Below are positions 11,241 through 21,130 of a stretch of 64,000 bases of DNA, piece after piece (the stretch's first letter is position 1; each line of letters opens with the position of its first letter). Position numbers and translations under genes: made by a program. The DNA comes from Grifola frondosa. Its lineage: Eukaryota > Basidiomycota > Agaricomycetes > Polyporales > Grifolaceae. Below the pieces are notes generated by a model. It saw only the letters and a list, made by a program, of their open reading frames with translations, did no database searches and was not told the DNA's origin. The stretch spans positions 930,001-994,000 of the forward strand of contig LUGG01000023.1 in NCBI GenBank assembly GCA_001683735.1, read 5' to 3'.

Positions 11241-13243
11241 ATGTGTCCCCTCGGCGTGCACACCTTCTTCTCCGCTTTCATGCCGGAGCAGGCTGCGGCG
11301 AAGGCAGCGCTCATCCTTCCTTGCATCGCACTTCTTCTATGGCTGTCGTCCATCTTGACTAGCAAGCAAGAGCCTGAAGGGAAGCCTGTGTCGCTACCGG
11401 GATGGTCGCTGCTCAGTATCTGGCCATTTTTCGAGAGACGATTCGACTTCCTCCACCGAGGGTTCCAGATCACAGGACAATCTATCTATCAGTTTAAATT
11501 GCTCCATGTACGTCCAGCTTTCTGCTGTGTATCATGCCCTCGTGTCCTCACGATCGATGGTCTCGACGACTTTTTCGCCACAGAATACGGTTGTTGTACT
11601 GTCAGGCGAGTCAGCAAGGCGGGATTTTTTCCAGTCGAAGCAGCTCGATCTCAATGCAGGTTTCAAATTTCTATCGGGAGCGGTCAGTGACAGTCCTCGG
11701 ATGCTTGAAATATAACTAACCCAACATAGATCCCCATGATGCCCGGGGTGACATCGAATCTACAAGCACGACAAGTGGCTCTCATACACAAGCGACTAGT
11801 GGCTGCTCAGAGCAGCGAACGACTATCTCGATGTCGGTATATTCGCAATTCCCCTTGATTTTAGCGAAAGCTCACCGAGTGGCACCATATAACAGTAATT
11901 CCCGAAATATTGGATGACTCCCGGCGGCTCCTGGACTGCTGGGGAATCTCCGGGACGCTGGATCCCTTCAACGAATTATCCCAGGTACGCGTTGGCCGAC
12001 GGTCCCGCATCCGATGTGAACGTTTGAACCCTATGCTGATCGCTCTGATTTGATCCGCAAGCTTATCTTCCAGACAACCGTGCGAAGCATAGGGTGTGCG
12101 GACCTCGCAGATGACGCAGAGGTCGTCGCGCAGCTCAAGAACCTCTACGACACGCTCGATACCGCCACGACGCCCGCAAGCGTGCTGTTTTCGTGGTTTC
12201 CGAGCCCAAGCGCGGTAAAGCGGCTACTTGCGACGAAAAAGATATACGACATCATAAACAGGGCCGTCACGGAGCGGTTGCAAGGCGGCGTCCCACGAGA
12301 TGACACGCTGCAGCTGCTGCTTGACCATGAGGATGACAAGATGCTGATTGTTGGGGTGACTGGTTCAGCTTGTCCCGATTATGTATCCGTGCTGACAGGG
12401 TTTTCCGCAGTTCATCATGGGCCTCCTTGTCGCGGGCTCACGTTCGACCGGTACTACTGGTGGGTACCATGACTCATTGAATGCGCCGGTGGCAACACCG
12501 GACTGACGTCTCGCACTTACCTCGATAGGTTCGTGGATGATCACCTTCCTCAGCGGACATCCACATTGGCAGGCAACGGCCGCCGGAGAGGTCAAACGGC
12601 TCTTGGAACGTTATTCGTCACATCCTACTTACTCGCCGGCCTGTGATCCCTCCTCACAACCGCATTCCTTGGCATCCCTGAGCGCCCAGCTTTCTGACAT
12701 CCCTCTTGAAGCTTGGGAGAACGAAGTACCTGTGTTGGACTCAATTATCCGTGAGACGCTCCGGCTTGCGGAGCCTCACGCGGCCATGCGACAAAATGTC
12801 GGACCCGAGATTCGGCTTGGCGGGAAAATCGTGCCGGGCGGCGCGTATGTTGTCTATCCGTACAGCGATGTGCACCTCAACCCAGAGCTGTACCCTGATC
12901 CATTGCGATTCGACCCCGCACGGGGCGTCAGCAAGATGCCGTACGCGTACGTAGGCCTCGGCGGAGGTGAGTAGCGTCTGGCATGTGCCCGTGATTTGCG
13001 GACGACGGAAGCTGACGCACGACGGCGCTCTATCAAGGGAACACGATGTGCCTCGGACAGCGTCTGGCGAAGCTGGAGCTCAAATTGATTACTGCATTGC
13101 TAGTGCTTGGGTTCGAGCTGCACGCTGTCGACCAAGCAGGGCTCGTGCTCGACGAATTGCCCCAACCGGATTGGAACGACACTTTGACCTGTAAACCACC
13201 AACCGGATCGTGTTATCTCAGTTATAGACGGACAGAATACTGA
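11241..13243 (+). CDS. Cytochrome P450 monooxygenase
   Basis: Haem-thiolate monooxygenase anchored in the ER by an N-terminal hydrophobic helix; the substrate is unknown. Eight exons: 11241-11507, 11584-11682, 11730-11832, 11896-11984, 12062-12355, 12411-12450, 12529-12966 and 13038-13243. The 1536 nt encode 511 aa without a frame break, normal P450 length. Landmarks are a proline-rich PGW hinge after the anchor, the ExxR pair in IRETLRLAEP, and the haem-binding loop GLGGGNTMCLGQRLA with the axial Cys. The Phe and Arg of the usual FxxGxRxCxG loop are Leu and Thr here. The I-helix reads AGSRSTGSW and lacks the acid-Thr pair. These departures may be normal for the subfamily. The downstream gene RRG9 is convergent. 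The CYP subfamily cannot be named from sequence alone. Confidence 0.93.
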
Positions 13244-13482
13244 GGGACTCTACACTTTGTGTTTGTTGTACGTTTGTACCAGTTACTTAGTCGTGAGTGC
13301 CGTTCGATATCGGTTGCTACAGTTGGGAGATCGTGGTGCTTTCTACAGTGTATTTCACATAATCTAGTTTGTAGAACACAACAGAATGCCACCCCTAGGT
13401 ACCTGCTTTATGCGAGTCTTAGTATACTATACGCAAGATGAGAATGCAATACAACCACACTACCAGATAATATCCACGCGCA

Positions 13483-14064
13483 TCATGTGAAGGACAGCTT
13501 GTCCCTTTTGTTCCGCCCTCTAACTTCTTCCGTGGCATACTTCCTCTCCAGCTCTAACTGCGTACGCATCTCTTCCAATCGCCGCTGCTGAATCCACTCC
13601 TCCCTGGCCTGTCTCTGTTTTTGCATCATCTGCTCCCTCTTCTCCTTCGTCGGCTCCCATTTGCTCTTCAAAATCCGCCTCACGCCTTCCGGGCTGATCC
13701 TGAACTTCTCCGCCAGCACGGGCGTAGTAAATGTTTTTGGGTTCATCGCGTGCAGGGCACGGAGGCTGTCCATGGCCTCCCGAGAGAGCTTCCGTGGGGG
13801 CGCCCATCCATCCGGGAACGACTTTTGCATAGTCCCGCGGTGCATGAGAACGCCGCGAGGAGTAGGACTTCGCGCTATCTTCCGATTCGGAGAGGGCTTC
13901 GGAGAGGGTGGCGGCGATGATTCATCCTCGACTAGCGATTGGGGCTTCGGGATAGCACTTATATCCCAGTTTTTTGGTTTCAGGCCAGCGACTGTGGTGT
14001 ATAGATCAACAAAGGTATAGATGACCTTGGGTCGAGGTTTTATGGTACGCGCAATGGACAGCAT
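13483..14064 (-). CDS. RRG9: Rrg9/neugrin-family mitochondrial protein
   Basis: Family required for respiratory growth and mitochondrial genome expression in yeast; neugrin is the human relative. A single exon of 193 aa with a basic, hydroxylated N-terminus fitting a mitochondrial targeting sequence. The conserved core runs through residues 92-140: REAMDSLRALHAMNPK, FTTPVLAEKFRISPEGVRRI and LKSKWEPT, a helix-turn-helix-like segment. After it comes a Gln/Arg/Glu-rich coiled region. It is divergent from the coactosin gene, with about 440 bp between start codons. Confidence 0.85.
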   Translation of the reverse strand: MLSIARTIKPRPKVIYTFVDLYTTVAGLKPKNWDISAIPKPQSLVEDESSPPPSPKPSPNRKIARSPTPRGVLMHRGTMQKSFPDGWAPPRKLSREAMDSLRALHAMNPKTFTTPVLAEKFRISPEGVRRILKSKWEPTKEKREQMMQKQRQAREEWIQQRRLEEMRTQLELERKYATEEVRGRNKRDKLSFT

Positions 14065-14505
14065 GGAAACAAATGTGAGTGTTTGAAGTTAGCAGTTTGA
14101 GGCGACCAAGAGGCGCTCAACAAAGATTTGAAACCCCGCACGATTCCGTGTCCCAATATGGTAAATGTGGTAGTTCAGAATATGTTCGAGCACTGACTTT
14201 CATAATATATACGCATATTTGCATTTGAGGGTCGACATGAGAGCTGCAAAGACGGTTACGCTGATTAATGCATGCAATCATTATCATTACGCAGAGTTTT
14301 GCGTGATTTTTTATATTTCATTGAGGCCAACATCCTCGACATCTCGAGGGAGTTTCGGCGATCGCCGGTTGGCTGAAGGACCTGGGCGGGAGAGCTGCCA
14401 CATAGGCTAGCTTAACACCAGTTACAACACATTTCTCACATCTCCTTGCTCCTCTGTCGTCCTCTCCCTTTCTCCCGGCCTTAATTTCTTTCCCTTTACT
14501 GTGCA
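14065..14505. promoter_or_regulatory. Shared upstream region of RRG9 and coactosin
   Basis: 441 bp between two divergent start codons, with AT-rich and pyrimidine-rich stretches just before the coactosin ATG. No specific factor site is identified. Confidence 0.4.
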
Positions 14506-15181
14506 ATGGCCGACGTCTCCGATACCAAGATCGACGAAGGTGATTAGCCGCAGCCGATCCCATTCTCTTGCGCCGTCTCGTGACACCCAACACAATACAC
14601 AGCATACCAGGACGTGCGGTCGGACAAGTCAGAGACGAATTGGCTCCTGGTAGACTACGAGGTTCGTTTTATATACTGTACCCGTCGCGTATGGCCGTCT
14701 GATGCCACGGTCGCCGTCGCGCACAGTCTGATCGCTCCGACAAGCTCCAACTCACGTCGACTGGCTCGGGCGGGCTGACAGAGCTCCGCGACCGCCTGGA
14801 CGAATCCAAGGCATCATACGCGTACGTGCGCGTTCAGTACGCGAATGACAAGGAGTCCAAGCGGGAGAAGTTCATCCTCGTCGTCTGGATCGGTCCCAAT
14901 TGCAAGGTCATGCGCAAGGCCAAGGTGCGTGATATCGCAATAGAGAGGATGATGAACTAATTTATGGAATGTCGCGTGCAGATTTCAGTACATGCGGCAG
15001 ACGTGAAGTCGGTCCTGCGTGTCTTCTCTATCGAGGTTGCTGCTAGAGAGAAGGATGATCTTAAAGAGGACCCAATTATTGTCCGATTGCGGAAGGTGTG
15101 TGTAAATAGTCGTATTTATCCTTTTTGTCCTCATTATAATTGCTGTATCAGGCGGGAGGAGCCAGTTATGATGGGGTATAA
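14506..15181 (+). CDS. Coactosin-like ADF-H actin-binding protein
   Basis: Small actin-filament-binding protein with a single ADF-homology domain, acting in the cytoplasm. Five exons: 14506-14539, 14603-14661, 14727-14924, 14982-15095 and 15152-15181. The product is 144 aa, the usual length for coactosin. It begins MADVSDTKIDEAYQDVR. The domain shows TNWLLVDYE, YAYVRVQYANDKESKREKF, LVVWIGPNCKVMRKAK and SVHAADVKSVL, the surface typical of coactosin. It ends AGGASYDGV. All junctions keep frame. The first exon is only 34 nt. Confidence 0.93.
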
Positions 15182-15415
15182 CTTTTATCTGTCGTTTCTC
15201 ACCTGGGGACAGTGCCACAGTATCTTGTCGTTTCGATCATTTTTCCCTCCTTGTATTCACGTAATCCGGTGATACCTTCATGCTTGACAGTAAACGAAAT
15301 TTGGCACCCACTTCTATTATCCCTTGGGATGGATTTACTGGAGGCATTGGTCAAACCAAAGGTTTTCCTGCCTGCTCTACAACACTAACATTACAACTTT
15401 AAGAATGGACTACCA

Positions 15416-16254
15416 TCAGTTTGCCCGAGCAACGACAAACTGATTTAAGTTCTCGATTTCAGCACCTTCTAGTCTCATGCCCATCCATTCCGACATGGCG
15501 GTGGCACCGAGTTTCTTCTCGTAAAAATCAATAGAAGGCTGGTTCCACTGATTCGACAAGGAAATGCATGAAGCTTGGTATGGAATCGTAAAATTGTCAT
15601 AACTCACCTTTAAAACAGACCAGTCCAAGCGACCACAACCCTAAGAATGACTTTCAGTTTGCGGCATCATACCGTAGCCGTGAGCCGTGATTACCTTCTC
15701 TTGTGCGACCGTACCTAGTTCTCCGAAGAGCGCTTTCCCGACGCCCTTCCCCCGGTATTCCTCGTCGACGTACAGGTCCTCAAGCTTCGCAAGACAAGTT
15801 CATTACGAGCAATAACATATAACGTGACAATATGTGGTGGTCGTGGAAAATATGCACGTACATATAATCCGGGCTTCCCTGTCCAGGTCGAATAATTGAA
15901 AAAATACATAGCCATGCCTATTGGCTTTCCAGGACTAGACGGAGAACCAGTAAAAGCGAGCAGCGTATGCGCATAGGGAGTCTCGAAGAGATTTTTGCGC
16001 AACTAGCAGAAGAGGCCTCAACACAGGGCCAGAACGGACAAGCAGATGTTCACTAACGAGCTCTGGAGTTGCCTTTACAGAGTGCGGCTCTTTCTCATAC
16101 GTTGCCTGCGCCGCGGAAGAATAAGGCTGCGAAGTGCATCTCCCTCGAAATATCAGTCACGCACGAGATCAATGATTAGCTGTAAGATGGCGTCCTGATT
16201 CGGGGGATAAGGTCTGGATATTGCATTCGATGTTGAGAAATCATCGCACCACAT
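15416..16254 (-). CDS. GNAT N-acetyltransferase, spermidine/spermine (SAT) type
   Basis: Acetyl-CoA-dependent N-acetyltransferase, closest in pattern to diamine/polyamine acetyltransferases. Minus-strand exons: 16254-16165, 16105-16058, 16002-15862, 15784-15695, 15640-15608 and 15547-15416. The 534 nt give 177 aa, the family length. Motifs in order: ATYEKEPHSVKATPE near the N-terminus, TLLAFTG, GMAMYFFNYSTW, LEDLYVDEEYRGKGVGKAL (acetyl-CoA pyrophosphate loop) and WNQPSIDFYEKKLGA. The start ATG at 16254 is the first in frame with the conserved part, so the N-terminal ten residues are less certain. It is divergent from beta-NAC. Polyamine substrate is inference from motif similarity. Confidence 0.9.
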
Positions 16255-16504
16255 CGTCCACAACCGCAGCGCGAATAAAAAATGACGGCGTCGACATCCT
16301 AGCAATATAAAACCCAAAAGAGCGTCAGGAATACGGACGACCTCTAGAAATATACAATCAAAAGTAGCGCCGAGAAGTCGCGTGGGTCATATAGACATTT
16401 GTATGCACATGTTATGGTTGAACCTTATTCTTTTCACGACGCCCAAGACCGTCTCCAAAATTCCACCGCCCCGTCGTTAACCCCGATCCACGACCTACAA
16501 CACC
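16255..16504. promoter_or_regulatory. Shared upstream region of the GNAT and beta-NAC genes
   Basis: Only 250 bp separate the two divergent start codons, so promoter elements are probably shared. No clear TATA or CCAAT box is assigned. Confidence 0.4.
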
Positions 16505-17199
16505 ATGGACCCCGCGAAGTTGGCCAAATTGCAGGCGCAGGCCGCGGCGAACAGGATCGGTGAGTTTTCCGGTCTCATTCGCTGCATTTTCAAGCAAGTT
16601 ACGTCGCTCACACTCGTCGGCACGTTCTCGACGCATTACAGGCGGTAAGGGGACCATGCGCCGAAAGATCGTCCGCAAGTCGAAGCCCTCGACAGCGCAG
16701 GACGATAAAAAGCTCCAGGGTGCGCTGAAGAAATTGAATGTACAGCCCATTCCTGGTGTCGAGGAAGTCAACATGTTCAGGGAGGACGGGAATGTTCTGC
16801 ACTTCACTGCACCCAAAGGTACGTTTCCTCACTTTGTGCTTCACCTGCGCGAGCGGATCAACCGATTGCGTCCGCTTCCCTTGCATGTGCGGCGTCTAAT
16901 CACTTGTGTTTTATTTAGTGCATGCGGCTGTTACGGCAAACACATTCGCGGTGTACGGTACAGGCCACGTGAAAGAGCTCACAGAGCTCGTACCCGGTAT
17001 CCTCAATCAACTCGGCCCCGACTCCCTCGCGTCGCTGCGCAAGTTGGCCGAATCGTATCAGGCGATTCAGCAGAACCAGCAGCGGCCACCAAACGCTGCT
17101 GCAGATGAGGATGATGACGACGTGCCGGACCTTGTGGAGAACTTCGACGCGGTCGAGGACAAGGCGGCAGACAAGAGCAACCTCGAGGAGCTGAACTGA
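16505..17199 (+). CDS. EGD1: Nascent polypeptide-associated complex subunit beta
   Basis: Ribosome-associated chaperone subunit (BTF3/Egd1) that pairs with alpha-NAC at the tunnel exit. Three exons, 16505-16559, 16642-16818 and 16919-17199, total 513 nt, 170 aa, normal for the family. The N-terminus [12 protein letters not shown] leads to the basic ribosome-binding segment MRRKIVRKS. The NAC domain follows: [36 protein letters not shown] and [16 protein letters not shown]. The C-terminus is acidic ([16 protein letters not shown]). Frame is intact at all junctions. Confidence 0.96.
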
Positions 17200-17782
17200 G
17201 AAGGAGATGTTGCGGACACGGAGGCGCGAACAGCAAGGATGTGCGGTTTCATTCGGGTGATCCGATGCAGTATGGCGGGAGGAAGCCGCGAGATGGTGAA
17301 ACACAAGTCGTGTCGTGCTGTCCATGTCCCTTCTTTCTTTTCTTTCTCTTGCTTGGCCTGATGTTTACCAAAATCCATCCGCTCACGCCCCGTGCTTTGC
17401 GATCTTCGCTCCTTTCCCTTCGTATCTCATCTGCTCGTTCTCGCCACTGTCATCTATAGCTGTCTCTGCATACGACTCTCCAACGACTGCATCTGTAATT
17501 GATCACACTTGCTTGCCAACTTCATGTGCGCTAAAAGTGCATCGAGATCACGCAGTTCGATCAATATAACATAGCTGGCTACGCGACATTCATAATACAG
17601 TAAGAATCTGTGTAAATACAAACGATGGCGAGAGCAACCAGACTTATACTAGCGGAATAAATACACGACACCCGAAGACCAACCACGGGAAGTGCGTTTC
17701 AGAATATACAGATATGCAATGGAACAACGGTAGATGCCAGTTCAAAATAACTAGTTGTCAAACCACAGAAATAACGGGAGAA
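17200..17782. other. Convergent 3' intergenic region
   Basis: Lies between the 3' ends of beta-NAC (plus) and family member A (minus). T-rich stretches near 17340-17420 fit 3' processing signals. No gene seen. Confidence 0.4.
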
Positions 17783-20379
17783 TCAAACCATACGGTCAGG
17801 AATGAAGTCAGCATCTTCCATGGTCGACTTTTTTCTTCTCCTAGTCAACTGCGGTAGCTTGATTGACCGGAACAAGTTCAGTCGCCTTGCTTTGAGGGCC
17901 TCGTCGGGCGCAGCCTCATCACCAACACCCGAGAACACCATACGTAGTAGCTTGTCTCTGAGATGCCGCGCAACTGAATGGCAGATACAGTGCCCTTCGC
18001 TCCAGTCTCCGTAGTAGACCACCCATGCCACGAGCGCTGAGACCAGCATGACGACGAGCCCGGAGAAGACCCAGGTAACCACGCTCGTCTCGTGAAAGCA
18101 AACGTACGCTACGGCGGCGCAGAACCCAAGCATGCTATTCGTCGACGGGGTTAATGGAACGAGCGAAATATGGCAACATTTATAACTCACCTCCACATGA
18201 ACAGCGCAGCTGGGATACTGAATGTTATGGCCACACGTTCCATTCCAGCTTGATTTTCGGCGCGAGCACCAAGATATTTAGACTGAAAATATAAGCCTGA
18301 GAAAGACCGCCAAAATAGTGAAGGCGAGCACCTACAGCATACTCGGCGGTGGGTTGAGTGGACAACCGATGCTGTCTTGACAGGATTGTGCTGGTGATAA
18401 TATTGCCTATACTCAGGAGGGTAGAAGCATATATCAATATTTGGGTGGGTGTCCGCGCTGATGCGGCACGGTCGATACTCTGAACGGCGAGTAAGCCGAC
18501 GTTGGCAGTGAGGATGACTGCTGTCTGCACGTGAGTTATTGATATTAGATATCGATCGGGTCGAAGAGAGAGCTGGTCATAAGATGCTCACTGGTGTAAT
18601 AGAAGTCCTCCAATCTTCTTGCAGTTCCGTGATGAAATCATTCCAATGCTGGTAATTAACGCTTTCATCGACCCATATCTTCCGAAGCCGTTCGAAGTAG
18701 ACATCGGGTGTGAAGAATAAGAGCCAGGAAAGAGATCGGAAAGTAAGAGACAGCGGCTTGCGGGTGCTGGGGTCTTCATGGACGCTCCTATCACGATCCA
18801 ACCGAGCGTTGACCTGGCCATGATAGTGTAGGAAGCGTTCCCGAGCTTCCTGTCGTAAGCGCATTTCGTGGATCAAAGCCTGCGATAAGACACGTACCAA
18901 GATAATGCATCGTCCTCGCTATCCAACTATTAGCCAGTCAAGTGGCATATATATAGTTAGAGCAAACCCACCAATCACAAAGACGAAGGGACCACTGCGT
19001 TCTGGGCTAATTGAAGAGATCTTGCCTCTCACTTCTTTCACGATCTGTATTAGTTCAAGCAAATCTGGAGAACTCCATGGGGCCGTTGACGTTCTAGATG
19101 TCTTTGAGTCTTACCAAGAGTGAGCATTCGTGTCTAATGTAATCAATACCGAGGACTTACCGAATGCATGGTAGAGCAAAAGACCGTCGATTTCATCTTG
19201 TACGTCCTTGGACAACGCACGATGTTGCGGAAATAGCTCTAAGTGTCTCCTGATAATAGAGGTCAGCCTAACTCGCGCCTCTGTAGACAAAATCATATAA
19301 GCTACGAGAAGCAGCAATTAGAAGAAGGCATTGACTTACATTTATTAAAGGATCACCAAAAGGTTGCTTCTTGAGCATCCTCTGAAATGCAATGTTTAAA
19401 ATACCAGTCAAATCATCCATTTATTAGCAGCCACTCACTGATATGGTAGCGAGAAAATACTTTCCGCGCATCGCATGTGTGATAATACGTATCCACTTTG
19501 GCGAGCCAGAATATGGACCGGGTTTTCTCACTGGAGAAGTAATAGTATCCAAATTTCCGTCCATCCTCGGAATCCATATCTAATCCGATTTCCAAGTCTT
19601 CTGGGAGATTGGGAAACTTGGTGAGTTCCCCGCGAAGCAGTGTTACCAGTTCTTCTACGTCTTTCAACGTTTCACTCTCGTATAAGTCCAAGTCTGTGAA
19701 AAAATTCTAAAACCGAGAAATTAAGATCGATATTGCGCTTCAAAAAAAAAAGTCAACCTCGTATTGAAAATACAGCTGGCCTTCGGGATGCGTTTTCGGA
19801 GTCCATCCCCATCCTAATGGGTTTCTTATATAAAATCAGTAACAAGTTACTCGATATTCGGAAGAGATCTACCGATCGAAAGATATGCTCATTGCTTCGA
19901 TTTCTTCAATTGCTCCTGGAGCATCCTTGGCACTGCAACAAGCATTATGATCAATAAACATGAGTGAACTGACCATTCACACACATATATCCCCTTCGAC
20001 GATATCTAGTTTCCATGAAGTAATGGGGGGACGCTGCGACAAGCTCTACGCCTCTTCTATTGTTCGTAGCGGCGTGGGTGATTTCGTTTTGGATCGGCGC
20101 CCCTGCATCACATTGCGCCACAGTGGAACCAGGCAGGGTAGGCACTTCCAGAGGAAGGTGTGGAACAGGTACGCAGATGTTAGTTGTCGGCGAAGGTGAG
20201 CGACGTCCAAGCGATCTTAAATCGACCATCGAACGACTCTCGCAGAGTGTCCGGCCAGTGCTGCTTTTGCTTGTATTTCTGGACCTCATGGAGGATGACC
20301 TAGACAGAGCACAAGGAAGTTCCAAGCTGGTCATGAGGTGGTGAAGGGTATTGGGTGAGAATTGCGAGAAGGCACACAT
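17783..20379 (-). CDS. WW-like / multi-membrane-segment family protein, member A
   Basis: Member of a family present four times in this window; I cannot give it a name. From N- to C-terminus: a Ser/Arg-rich leader (exon about 20379-19985, start 20379 or 20334), a short exon with AKDAPGAIEEIEAM, a WW-like half-motif GWGWTPKTHPEGQLYFQYE (about 19800-19760), a segment ending KFGYYYFSSEKTRSIFWL (about 19590-19480), a block with FFTPDVYFERLRKIWVDES and WNDFITELQEDW (about 18740-18605), the hydrophobic AVILTANVGLLAVQS with RTPTQILIYASTLLSIGN, and two or more membrane segments near 18200-18030. The tail is Arg/Lys-rich and ends at 17783. The junction around 19860-19810 is not frame-consistent by eye, so the exon model there is tentative. 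WW-type motifs bind proline-rich partners; that this one does is inference. Confidence 0.65.
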
Positions 20380-21130
20380 CCTCCAGCCATAACACGCCTC
20401 TTATACCCTGGCGAGGGTAACGAAAGCTGTCCTAGGATTCCACGAGGCACGCATGCTTCGAAATGGCGCCAAAGCCCATTAATCGACGCCAAAGCCCACT
20501 CGTCTACGCCACATTTGTTGTTCTGTTCGGGAAAATGGTGAATTTGTCAGAAAGGGTTCAAGGCGCCACACAAGAATTATCCATTTGTGTGACATACTGC
20601 TTTAACCAGATGTTGGCCAGTGGGGGTTTGGCCTCAGCATATAGAAGAAGTGGCACATTATCGATGGTTGATTCGCCTAAACAGGATCAACGTTCATTTA
20701 ATACATGTGATCATGCAGTATGATTATCTGATCGGTGTCCGGGCCACCGTAATCTTGCGGCTGTCCTCAAACTACGGTGCTTTGCATGAGAGGTGGCCAC
20801 TGGCCCTTCAGGACAGTGAAAGAGGAGCCAAAAAAATTGCACCATACAAAATTACCAACTGGTACCCAATTGTGGATGACAGCGGCAATTTGATGGAGAG
20901 ACAGACAGACAGACTAGCATTCTCTTGAACGAGGCACCTTGCGAGTTCGAAAGACCACAGATCAATTAGAAACGACTGCAAAACCATCACAGCCAAAGAG
21001 CTCCAATCCACGGAGAAAACCAGAATGCATTTTTCAGCTATACAGACGCAAGCAGAGCAACAATCGACAGATTTTGGTTGTTGTCTACGCAGTAGCGTCC
21101 AGGAGACCGTATCTACAGAAGCGAAGAAGA
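20380..21130. other. Intergenic, no supported gene
   Basis: Between the start of family member A and the 3' end of coatomer alpha. Short open frames only. Confidence 0.4.
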
